Shown: in pieces, positions 8,037 through 15,839 of the stretch
How positions within the stretch are numbered: the stretch's first letter is position 1
Layout of the letters: every line of letters starts with the position of its first letter
Assembly: GCA_028139685.1 (NCBI GenBank)
Contig: JAOINQ010000016.1
Coordinates: 1 to 21,233, forward strand
Length of the DNA stretch: 21,233 nucleotides
Source of the DNA: Betaproteobacteria bacterium
Lineage (GTDB): Bacteria > Pseudomonadota > Gammaproteobacteria > Burkholderiales > Burkholderiaceae_A
Reading direction: 5' to 3'
Made by a program: the position numbers and the translations under genes
The notes under the pieces: generated by a model
What the model was told of the DNA's origin: nothing
What the model saw: only the letters and a program-made list of their open reading frames with translations
The model's database searches: none

Positions 8037-9438
8037 CCTTATAACTGTAATCTCAACAGTTTTATTCCTCAACAAAAGAAATTCAAAATGTTATCACTAC
8101 ATCTCCTATTTACTGATATTTAGCTGCTCTTTAGTTGGACTACATTGGATTTATAACAGCTTATTTGTCATTGGAGGCTTACCATTTCTTCTTTCTGTTT
8201 TTTCAACTGGGTTACTAGCATTTTATGTTGCAGCATTTTATATCGTCGCACTCGCTCTAAGTAGATTATATGCTTTCTCTAGCCTCGAAATTGCTGCGAT
8301 AATCACTACTCTAGAATTATTACGAAGTCTTCTTTTCAGCGGCTTTCCGTGGTTAGAGATTGGAGTACTAGGAGTAAACCTTCCGCTAGCTAAATTCGCT
8401 CCTTTTTTGGGTAGTTACGGAGTAACTTTTTTAATTGTTCTATGTATTGCCACCTTAGTTAATAATTTTAATTTTAGATCAGTGTTGAAGGTTTCATCTC
8501 TTGTTTTAATTAGCTTGTTCGTAGGCCTTATTAATCTGACTGCTGAAACAAAAGATCCAATTAAAATATTATTAGTTCAGGGAGGCATTCCACAGTTAAT
8601 AAAATTTGACCCTGAACATGAACTGAAAATCCAGAAACAGTATTATTCTCTAATCAAAACAGCGATCTCAAACGAGGACAAAATCGAGGCGATTGTTTTA
8701 CCTGAAACAGCTTTGATAAGACCTTTAGAACTCACAGACAAAAAATTTCTTGAAAGATTATCTAGCTTAATTGCAACTAGTGAGAGTAAACTTATCACAG
8801 GCATACCTTATGTAAAAAATGAGAAATGGTACAACTCACTATTGTTACTGAAACCAAATTTAAAAAACCCATTTTTTTTTGAAATAGCAGGCGAATATCA
8901 CAAACATCATCTTGTACCTTTTGGTGAATTTATTCCTACAGGATTTAAGTGGTTTATTGGACAAATGAAGATTCCGTTAGGAGATTTCGCCCGAGGAAAA
9001 AATATACAATCTCCAATAACACTCGGCGAGCATAAAATTGTATCTAATATTTGCTTCGAGGACTTATTTAACTCGGAGATAATTGAGCATCTTAAACAGC
9101 CCGGATTAGAAAACGAATCCACAATTTTACTAAATATAAGTAATCTTGGATGGTTCGGTGAGTCAAATTCGCTTAAATACCATTTGATGGCGGCCAGGAT
9201 GAGAAGTATTGAAACATCAAAGCCGACTGTTCGATCTACGAATACTGGCATGACAGCACATATTGACCATAAGGGAAGGGTCAAAACTTTACTCCACCCA
9301 ACAAAACCGGCGTATGTAGTTACCGAAATTACAGGTCGAGCAGGACAAACACCTTTTACAAACTACGGGAATACTCCCATTTTATTACTTTGCATATTTG
9401 TTTTGATAGCTGGCGCTGTGAGAAGAATTTTTAGATAA
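8023..9438 (+). CDS. lnt: Apolipoprotein N-acyltransferase Lnt
   Basis: Lnt is an inner-membrane enzyme that adds the third acyl chain to the N-terminal Cys of lipoproteins, the last step before Lol export. Its 471 residues are slightly short of the usual 500-540. About six hydrophobic spans fill residues 1-170, followed by a periplasmic nitrilase-fold domain (about 180-445) and a C-terminal membrane span ending AGAVRRIFR. The catalytic triad is visible: Glu228 in VLPETAL, Lys294 in YHKHHLVPFGEF and Cys344 in NICFEDLF. NISNLGWFGES is also present. The ATG lies inside the end of corC (14 bp overlap), which suggests translational coupling. The gap to glyQ is nine bases. The identification is firm; only the shortened N-terminal membrane part is mildly unusual. 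Confidence 0.96.
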   Translation: MVSLSLITVISTVLFLNKRNSKCYHYISYLLIFSCSLVGLHWIYNSLFVIGGLPFLLSVFSTGLLAFYVAAFYIVALALSRLYAFSSLEIAAIITTLELLRSLLFSGFPWLEIGVLGVNLPLAKFAPFLGSYGVTFLIVLCIATLVNNFNFRSVLKVSSLVLISLFVGLINLTAETKDPIKILLVQGGIPQLIKFDPEHELKIQKQYYSLIKTAISNEDKIEAIVLPETALIRPLELTDKKFLERLSSLIATSESKLITGIPYVKNEKWYNSLLLLKPNLKNPFFFEIAGEYHKHHLVPFGEFIPTGFKWFIGQMKIPLGDFARGKNIQSPITLGEHKIVSNICFEDLFNSEIIEHLKQPGLENESTILLNISNLGWFGESNSLKYHLMAARMRSIETSKPTVRSTNTGMTAHIDHKGRVKTLLHPTKPAYVVTEITGRAGQTPFTNYGNTPILLLCIFVLIAGAVRRIFR

Positions 9439-9447
9439 AATATAGAC

Positions 9448-10344
9448 ATGTTATCAATCCAAAATATTATTTCTAGATTAGAGAAGTTCTGGTCAGAGAA
9501 AGGTTGTATCGTGCTTCAGCCTTTGGATATGGAAGTTGGAGCTGGAACTTCACACCCTATGACTTTTTTAAAAGCAATTGGTCCTGAACCGTGGAATGCC
9601 TGCTACCCGCAGCCATCTAGAAGGCCATCCGACGGAAGATATGGCGAAAATCCAAATAGACTCCAGCATTATTTTCAATTTCAAGTTGTCTTTAAGCCTA
9701 GTCCTGAAAACATAGTTGATTTGTATCTTGAATCTTTATCTCGTCTCAATATAGATAAGGAACAAAATGATATAAGGCTCGTTGAAGACAATTGGGAAAA
9801 CCCAACATTGGGTGCTTGGGGGTTAGGATGGGAGGTTTGGTTAAATGGGATGGAGGTTACTCAATTTACATATTTTCAACAAATTGCAAGTTTAAATTGC
9901 AAACCAATTACATGTGAAATTACATATGGCGTGGAGAGACTCGCCCTACACATTCAAGAAAAAGAGGATGTTTACGAATTAATATGGATGTCCTGGGAAA
10001 ATGATAAGGGAAAACATACTGAGGTCAGTTACGGAGATATTTATAGACAAAATGAAGTTGAACAATCCACTCATAACTTCGAGGAAAGTAATCCAAAGTT
10101 TTTATTTGATTGTTTTGATCAATATGAATGTGAGGCAAAAAGGCTTCTAGATAGCAGTCTTCCATTGCCGGCCTATGACTATACGCTCAAATCAGCGCAC
10201 ACATTCAATTTACTAGAAGCAAGAGGGTGTATATCAGTCACAGAACGAGCTGGATACATTAAAAGAATTCGAGATTTATCCAAACGAATTGGTAAAAAAT
10301 ATTTAGAATCCCGTGAGAGTTTAGGATTCCCACTTTTGAAATAA
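9448..10344 (+). CDS. glyQ: Glycyl-tRNA synthetase alpha subunit
   Basis: This is the catalytic subunit of the bacterial alpha2beta2 glycyl-tRNA synthetase, which activates glycine with ATP and charges tRNA-Gly. At 298 residues it is normal length (about 300). The conserved blocks are nearly unbroken: [18 protein letters not shown] near the start, [52 protein letters not shown] and [13 protein letters not shown] near the end. The ATG follows the lnt stop by nine bases and glyS starts three bases after the glyQ stop, so the two subunits are co-translated. The C-terminal half is slightly more divergent, with a [10 protein letters not shown] segment where the usual linker lies. Nothing suggests loss of function. 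Confidence 0.98.
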   Translation: MLSIQNIISRLEKFWSEKGCIVLQPLDMEVGAGTSHPMTFLKAIGPEPWNACYPQPSRRPSDGRYGENPNRLQHYFQFQVVFKPSPENIVDLYLESLSRLNIDKEQNDIRLVEDNWENPTLGAWGLGWEVWLNGMEVTQFTYFQQIASLNCKPITCEITYGVERLALHIQEKEDVYELIWMSWENDKGKHTEVSYGDIYRQNEVEQSTHNFEESNPKFLFDCFDQYECEAKRLLDSSLPLPAYDYTLKSAHTFNLLEARGCISVTERAGYIKRIRDLSKRIGKKYLESRESLGFPLLK

Positions 10345-10347
10345 ACC

Positions 10348-12501
10348 ATGTCTAATTTTCTAATAGAAATATTCACAGAAGAGCTTCCTCCGACAGCTTT
10401 AAAAAATTTGTCAACCTCACTTGCAGAACTCTCTTTAAATTTTCTCAGTAAAGATGAGTTAATTGGAGAAGAACCTAAATATAAAATCTTTGCTACGCCC
10501 AGACGCCTTGGTTTTTTAATTCAAAATGTATCATCGTCAGCACCCAACAGAAAAGAAAAAGTGCGTCTAGTTCCGAAAGAAATCGGTCTAGGAAAAAGAG
10601 GTGAGATATTACCTCCGCTAGAGAATAAAATAAAAAGTCTACTAAAAAACAAAAATCAACAGGATTCCTTCATAGAATCAAAATATTTACAAAAGATATA
10701 TACCGAAGATATAAACGGTAAAGATTTTATTTTCATTGATATTCTTAAAGAAGGGATCACTTTAGAGGAATCAGTACAAAAAAACTTTCCAACATGCTTA
10801 AAAAATTTACCAGTTCCTAAGTTGATGAAATACCAAAAAGTCATCGGCCAGGAAATCAAAAACGATATTGAGTTCATTCGTCCGGTTAGAGGGTTTGTTT
10901 CAATGATTGATAATAAATTAATCAACATGGAAGTTTTGGGTTTACACTCATCAAATTCGACAAATGGACATAGATTTCTCGGACAAGACCAGATTAAGAT
11001 CAAATCAGCCATGGAATACGAATCCCAACTTTTTGAATTAGGTAAAGTTATTGTTGATTTTGAGGAAAGGCGAGAGAAAATTAACCGGTCTATAATGAAT
11101 ATTTGTAACAAAGAAAATTGTAAATCGATTATTGATAATAACCTTCTTGACGAGATCACCGCCCTATGTGAGTGGCCAAAAGCTCTGCTTTGCTACTTCG
11201 ATAATGAATTTCTATCGCTTCCCAAAGAGTGCCTAATTCTTACCATGCAAAAGCATCAAAAATATATTCCTCTAAGTGAGGAGGACGGAAGATTGAGCAA
11301 CAAGTTTATCGTCATCACGAATAACGATCCTAAAGATTCATCTAAAATCGTAACTGGTAATGAAAGAGTTTTAAGAGCTCGATTAAATGACGCCCATTTC
11401 TTTTTCTTGAAAGATCAGGAAAAACCGCTCATCGAAAGAAAACATGAGCTCTCAGCGGTGATGTATCACAATCTTCTCGGAACATTGAGCGATAGAACAA
11501 AAAGAATCAAGTCGCTTTTGATAGATTGGGGGGAGAAAATTAAACTAGATACCTCAGATTGTATAACTTTATCAGAAGTATCTAAAAATGATCTGGTGAC
11601 CCTAATGGTAAATGAATTCCCCGAACTGCAAGGAATCATAGGTAAGTATTATTACTTATCTGATGGAGGTAAGCCATACATAGCTGAAGCGATTGAAGGT
11701 CAATACAAACCAAGGTATTCCGGAGATAGTCTTCCCGAAGGTAGGTTAGCAAAATCCCTTGCTCTTGCTGATAAATTTGAATTGCTTGCGGGTTTGATAA
11801 GCATAGATCTAATGCCTAGTGGAGACAAAGATCCCTACGCAATGAGACGAAATACTTTGGGGATACTCAGTATACTAATGTCGGAGCAGTTTGAAGTTAC
11901 TCTGGATTATTTAATTGAATCCTCGCTGAGCATATTCGTCTCAACTGGTAAAAAGAGGGAAGTCACGATAAAAAAAATGCAAAATTTCATTTCTGATCGC
12001 TTGTTCTACTTTTTTAAAGAACAAGGCTACAGAGCAGATTGTATAATGGCATGCATGAAGTTTGCTTTCGTAGATACGTACAGTTTCCCTTTTTTATTAA
12101 AAGAGCTAGAAAAAGCAGCAATCAATATTGATTCGGAAAAGTTATTCTTAATAAACAAGAGGATCAAGAATATTTTGGATAAAGCGGAGATTTCTGGAAA
12201 AAAATTTGAATCAATAGATCAGAATTTATTTGTAGAAAAAGCTGAAAAAGATTTATTTGCAATTTCAATCCATCTGTGCGAACAGATTAAATTTCAAATC
12301 GCCCATAATCAGTTTGATAAATATTTGAAGTCCTGCGTTGGTTTTAAGAAGCCTATTGAGAATTTTTTTGAAAATGTTCTCGTAAATGTTGATGATACTG
12401 CTTTAAGAAATAATAGGATTTTTTTATTGTCTCATGTGCACTCTATAATGAATCAATTAGTCGATTTATCTTTAGTATCCAAAGGACGTAATGAACAATA
12501 G
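10348..12501 (+). CDS. glyS: Glycyl-tRNA synthetase beta subunit
   Basis: The beta subunit binds and positions tRNA-Gly for the alpha subunit and is needed for aminoacylation. Its 717 residues fit the family (about 690-720). Recognisable features are the opening LIEIFTEELPPTAL (5-18), the FATPRRLG block near 48-55, MQKHQKYIPL, the HD-like region with the ADKFELLAGL motif, SGDKDPYAMRRNTLGIL, and a C-terminal DALR-like anticodon-binding helical domain (about 600-710). It lies three bases after glyQ, and its last 11 bases overlap the gmhB start. The sequence is lysine- and isoleucine-rich, in line with the AT bias of the whole window. Confidence 0.97.
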   Translation: MSNFLIEIFTEELPPTALKNLSTSLAELSLNFLSKDELIGEEPKYKIFATPRRLGFLIQNVSSSAPNRKEKVRLVPKEIGLGKRGEILPPLENKIKSLLKNKNQQDSFIESKYLQKIYTEDINGKDFIFIDILKEGITLEESVQKNFPTCLKNLPVPKLMKYQKVIGQEIKNDIEFIRPVRGFVSMIDNKLINMEVLGLHSSNSTNGHRFLGQDQIKIKSAMEYESQLFELGKVIVDFEERREKINRSIMNICNKENCKSIIDNNLLDEITALCEWPKALLCYFDNEFLSLPKECLILTMQKHQKYIPLSEEDGRLSNKFIVITNNDPKDSSKIVTGNERVLRARLNDAHFFFLKDQEKPLIERKHELSAVMYHNLLGTLSDRTKRIKSLLIDWGEKIKLDTSDCITLSEVSKNDLVTLMVNEFPELQGIIGKYYYLSDGGKPYIAEAIEGQYKPRYSGDSLPEGRLAKSLALADKFELLAGLISIDLMPSGDKDPYAMRRNTLGILSILMSEQFEVTLDYLIESSLSIFVSTGKKREVTIKKMQNFISDRLFYFFKEQGYRADCIMACMKFAFVDTYSFPFLLKELEKAAINIDSEKLFLINKRIKNILDKAEISGKKFESIDQNLFVEKAEKDLFAISIHLCEQIKFQIAHNQFDKYLKSCVGFKKPIENFFENVLVNVDDTALRNNRIFLLSHVHSIMNQLVDLSLVSKGRNEQ

Positions 12502-13042
12502 ACTAATTATTTTAGACAGGGATGGTGTTATAAATTTTGACTCTCCGAATTACATTAAGAACCCAGGGGAGTGGCGCCCAATACCTGGAAGCATTGAAGC
12601 CATTGCGAGAATAAAAGCAAAAGGATGGAAGGTTGTGATAGCAACTAATCAATCTGCGGTTGGTCGTGGGATTATCCAATTAGCTGATTTATTCGGCATT
12701 CACGCGAAACTGTTAACCTGTATAAGGCAATTTGGAACCGATATAGACGGTATTTTTTTCTGCCCTCACTGCCCTAGTATGAAATGTGCTTGCAGGAAAC
12801 CTAAGCCAGGAATGTTTAAGGAAATTACAAGAAGATTTGGTGTTTTAGGGGAATCTTGCATTACTGTAGGTGATTCGCTCCGTGATCTCAAAGCAGCAGA
12901 GGCAATCTCAGCGAGATCCTTTCTGGTTTTAACAGGTAACGGGGAAAAAACCTTAAAAGAACATAAGTCTCTTCATAACCTTATGCCAGACAATGTTGAA
13001 ATAGAGAACGACCTTAGTTCCGTAGCTGAAAAAATTTCTTAA
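12491..13042 (+). CDS. gmhB: D-glycero-beta-D-manno-heptose-1,7-bisphosphate 7-phosphatase GmhB
   Basis: GmhB is a HAD-superfamily phosphatase that removes the 7-phosphate from heptose bisphosphate on the route to ADP-heptose for the LPS core. The 183 residues match the family. The nucleophile motif LDRDGVIN gives Asp9 and Asp11. ATNQS (51-55) is motif II. The zinc-binding loop CPHCPSMKCACRKPKPGM supplies Cys91, His93, Cys99 and Cys101 followed by the Lys-rich motif. VGDSLRDLKAA (Asp128) is motif IV. The zinc loop separates GmhB from histidinol-phosphatase-only relatives that lack it. It overlaps glyS by 11 bases, and its TAA shares a base with the next ATG (TAATG). The glyS-gmhB-plsC order is common in Beta- and Gammaproteobacteria. 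No other heptose gene is in the window. Confidence 0.93.
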   Translation: MNNRLIILDRDGVINFDSPNYIKNPGEWRPIPGSIEAIARIKAKGWKVVIATNQSAVGRGIIQLADLFGIHAKLLTCIRQFGTDIDGIFFCPHCPSMKCACRKPKPGMFKEITRRFGVLGESCITVGDSLRDLKAAEAISARSFLVLTGNGEKTLKEHKSLHNLMPDNVEIENDLSSVAEKIS

Positions 13043-13770
13043 TGCTTGTATTTCAATCAGCCGCCTTTTTTTTATTGCAAATCACTTCACTTTTTGTCTG
13101 GGGGATATTAGTAGTAATCATAATACCTTTCCTGAGTTTAGAAAAACGATACAAAATTACCATGCTCTGGCCAAAAATAAATTTAAAATTAGCTGAACAC
13201 CTCATCGGAATTAAGTTCGAATTAAATGGGTCACATATTTTGGACCGGAATTTGAACTCAAACGTTATTTTATGCTGCAATCATCAAAGTACATGGGAAA
13301 CATTTTTTATTGCGTCCTACTTAAAAAAACCTGTATGTTTCATTTTTAAACGCGAACTTCTCCTTATCCCCTTTTTTGGATGGGGAATTTTTTTACTAAA
13401 TATGATCCACATTAACAGGAAAGCAGGAAGAAATGCGATACAGTCAATCATAAGTGAAGCTCCTAAGCAATTCTCTCTGGGCAGGTGGCTAGTTTTCTTC
13501 CCAGAGGGAACTAGGGTACGTTTGTCGGAAAAAAAAAGATATAAAATTGGTGCGGCAGTGGTAGCTGATGAGCTAAATGTACCAATCATTCCCATAGCAC
13601 ATAATGCTGGACAATTTTGGAAGAAAAATGCTTTTATAAAAAAGCCCGGAACGATTATCGTAAAAATTGGAAATGAGATTCATCCGGATGGAAGGAATCC
13701 CAATCAAATTATCTCTATTGTTAGAGAACAGATTGAAAAACTAAAAGATGAAATCGCCCGATTTAATTGA
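13042..13770 (+). CDS. plsC: PlsC-family 1-acylglycerol-3-phosphate O-acyltransferase
   Basis: This is a membrane-associated acyltransferase likely to convert lysophosphatidate to phosphatidate. The 242 residues begin with one or two hydrophobic spans (about 5-32). The catalytic motif reads NHQSTWE (80-86), so it is HX4E (His81, Glu86) rather than the textbook HX4D; I recall this variant as common in the copy beside gmhB. FPEGTR (153-158) is the glycerol-phosphate-binding motif, and VPIIPIAHNAG near 190-200 is the last block. The start overlaps the gmhB stop (TAATG), making it the last gene of the eight-gene run. The 3' end overlaps the convergent ksgA by 8 bp, so no intergenic terminator is possible. 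A different acyl acceptor cannot be excluded for this subfamily. Confidence 0.9.
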   Translation: MLVFQSAAFFLLQITSLFVWGILVVIIIPFLSLEKRYKITMLWPKINLKLAEHLIGIKFELNGSHILDRNLNSNVILCCNHQSTWETFFIASYLKKPVCFIFKRELLLIPFFGWGIFLLNMIHINRKAGRNAIQSIISEAPKQFSLGRWLVFFPEGTRVRLSEKKRYKIGAAVVADELNVPIIPIAHNAGQFWKKNAFIKKPGTIIVKIGNEIHPDGRNPNQIISIVREQIEKLKDEIARFN

Positions 13771-14557
13771 ATTTTCTTGCGGAAACAAGATTTGCCAAAC
13801 GAATGAACTTTGAAACCGGCAAGTGCTGGGCTCGTTCAGTAGGGGCAATACCGACACTTTGTAACTCTCGTTCAGAAACGAGGTTAACTAAACAATTCTT
13901 AATCATTTTTCTCTTCATTGAAAATGCTCTCCTGACAACTTCAAAGAGACAATTTTTATCATGAACAAGCGTCACATACTTGTCTGTAGGTAACATTTTA
14001 ATTACTGATGAATGTACTTTGGGGATTGGTTTAAATTTATCGGGTGTTACATCAATGACCTTCTCAACCTCATAGAATAGTTGGATTAGGACAGACAGCT
14101 TCCCATATTCCTTTTTTTTTGGTGTAGCAATTATCCGATCCGCTACTTCTTTTTGCAGCATTAACAACTGATCCTGAATAAGATCTCTTGACTCAAGTAG
14201 CTTAAATAGTATCTGCGAAGAAATATAATATGGCAAGTTTCCTAAAATTCTAACCTTGCCACTTGACAACCAATTATTTAAATAAGAATTAAGGTCGAAC
14301 TTTAAAATATCACCGTAAATGACTTCTATGTTGGGTTTAAAAAATTTTTTTTTTAAAAATGGTATGAGTTCTTTGTCTTTTTCAAGAACTGTGAGACTGT
14401 AACAACATTCCGTCTTTGAGACTATTGAACCTGTCAAAGCTCCTTTTCCAGGACCGATTTCAAATACAAAGTCATTTGCTTTAATACACATATGTGAAAT
14501 AATGCAATCAATCACATTGCTATTCACCAAAAAATTTTGGCCTAAATATTTCTTCAT
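13763..14557 (-). CDS. rsmA: 16S rRNA (A1518/A1519-N6)-dimethyltransferase RsmA/KsgA
   Basis: KsgA dimethylates two adjacent adenines in helix 45 of 16S rRNA late in 30S assembly; loss of the enzyme gives kasugamycin resistance. The 264 residues are normal length. Motifs are the QNFL opening (7-10), the SAM-binding FEIGPGKGALT (32-42), Glu59 in VLEKD, Asp83 in GDIL, the catalytic NLPYYIS (107-113) and FKPIPKVHSSV. The C-terminal RNA-binding domain has FSMKRKMIKN where most members read FSQRRKTLRN, a conservative change. A minus-strand A10 run is read in frame here as Lys-Lys-Lys. It is the last gene of lptD-surA-ksgA; the gap to surA is ten bases. The pdxA gene often found between surA and ksgA is absent. 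Confidence 0.96.
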   Translation of the reverse strand: MKKYLGQNFLVNSNVIDCIISHMCIKANDFVFEIGPGKGALTGSIVSKTECCYSLTVLEKDKELIPFLKKKFFKPNIEVIYGDILKFDLNSYLNNWLSSGKVRILGNLPYYISSQILFKLLESRDLIQDQLLMLQKEVADRIIATPKKKEYGKLSVLIQLFYEVEKVIDVTPDKFKPIPKVHSSVIKMLPTDKYVTLVHDKNCLFEVVRRAFSMKRKMIKNCLVNLVSERELQSVGIAPTERAQHLPVSKFIRLANLVSARKFN

Positions 14558-14567
14558 CTATTTTCTT

Positions 14568-15818
14568 CTAAATTTTTTTATCTATAAAACTATTAGCTCG
14601 CATGTCTGCAATCCATTCACGTACAACATCCCTAACACGCTTTTCCCTAATTAGATTTTTTGCAAGAGTTAGTTTACGTTCAGCACTTACCTTTTCCTGC
14701 ACCCGATCCGTGATCATGATTAAGTGATATCCATAGGGCGTCCTTACCGGATCACTGATTTCACCAATCTGTAGTTTTATCGCTTCTCGCTCAAAGCTTG
14801 GAACATAGTCGCCTTGATATGCCCATCCAAGGTCACCATCATTCTCCGCCGATTTTTCATCTTCCGAAAATCTTTTGGCGAAATATTCAAAACGCTCTCC
14901 TGCTAAAACTCTTTTCTTTATTTCCTTCAATGACTCAAAAGCTTCCTGGTCATTCCGCTCATCATCTACCCGTTTTAGAATATGTTTCGCCCTGTACCTA
15001 ACAATTTTATCTTGAATAAGTGTAGACCTACGGTCTACAACATAAAGAATGTGAAAGCCACTTTTACTTTCAATCACCTCAGAGTAGTTCCCTGGTTCAA
15101 GGCTTATAACATGGTTGAGAAATAGTTCAGGAATTCGGTCATATTTTCTCCAACCCCACTCCTCAAATTCATAGCCACCGAATTTTCTATCTTCAAAATT
15201 CGCGCTTTTGTTTTCAATTAGTGATACCAATATCTTTTGTGCGACCTCACTTGAACCCGCTTTTCCTATTTCATCATTAAATGGTACCTTGAGGTGCATA
15301 ATAGCAATTTCTCCCGATGAAAGATTAAATTCAACTTCTGTAGAAAGAAAATTTTCTGCTTCAGTGTCAGATACGTATAGCTTTTGATCTAATTCTTTAT
15401 CCCTCAAACGAGAGAGTAAGACATCAGTTTCTAATTTTGTTTTAAAATCTTCAAAATTGATTCCAGCATTTTTTAACTTCTTCCTTAGCTTATCTACTGT
15501 CAATTCTTGATTTTTAGCTATATCCTCAATTATCCCTAAAATCATCTCGGAATTTACTGATAAATTAAGAAGCTTTGCTCTTTGCAATAGAATTTTTTCA
15601 TCTATCATTTTCTCCAAAACAGCATTTTTTTGCACATTAGAAAGGTCTCGAAATTCTCCCTTCGCTTTTGTTAAGCGCTGAATTGCCAGGCTTGTTTGTA
15701 ATTCACTTGCTAATATTGCCTCTCCGTTTACGACAGCAATTACGCGATCAACAACGATGGGTTCAGCAAGTATTGATTGATAGATATTTATAATAGTCCA
15801 AAAAGCGATGGTAAACAT
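14568..15818 (-). CDS. surA: Periplasmic chaperone and peptidyl-prolyl isomerase SurA
   Basis: SurA escorts unfolded outer-membrane proteins, including LptD, across the periplasm to the Bam complex. The 416 residues start with a hydrophobic signal peptide with a likely cut after Ala18 (SILA/EPIVVDR). The SurA N-terminal chaperone domain follows (IAVVNGEAILASEL, about 19-165), then two parvulin domains at about 170-264 and 275-372, and a C-terminal helix. The second parvulin domain looks complete (AKHILKR, FAKRFSED, NDGDLGWAYQGDYVPSFE, TPYGYHLI). The first keeps WGWRKYDRIPELF and SGFHILYVVDRRS, but its usual Ser-rich active loop is reduced, so it is probably not catalytic, as in enteric SurA. 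The ATG has GTAGGA just upstream. It starts 21 bases after the lptD stop. Confidence 0.95.
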   Translation of the reverse strand: MFTIAFWTIINIYQSILAEPIVVDRVIAVVNGEAILASELQTSLAIQRLTKAKGEFRDLSNVQKNAVLEKMIDEKILLQRAKLLNLSVNSEMILGIIEDIAKNQELTVDKLRKKLKNAGINFEDFKTKLETDVLLSRLRDKELDQKLYVSDTEAENFLSTEVEFNLSSGEIAIMHLKVPFNDEIGKAGSSEVAQKILVSLIENKSANFEDRKFGGYEFEEWGWRKYDRIPELFLNHVISLEPGNYSEVIESKSGFHILYVVDRRSTLIQDKIVRYRAKHILKRVDDERNDQEAFESLKEIKKRVLAGERFEYFAKRFSEDEKSAENDGDLGWAYQGDYVPSFEREAIKLQIGEISDPVRTPYGYHLIMITDRVQEKVSAERKLTLAKNLIREKRVRDVVREWIADMRANSFIDKKI

Positions 15819-15839
15819 TTTCCTACCTGTGAAGATTAA

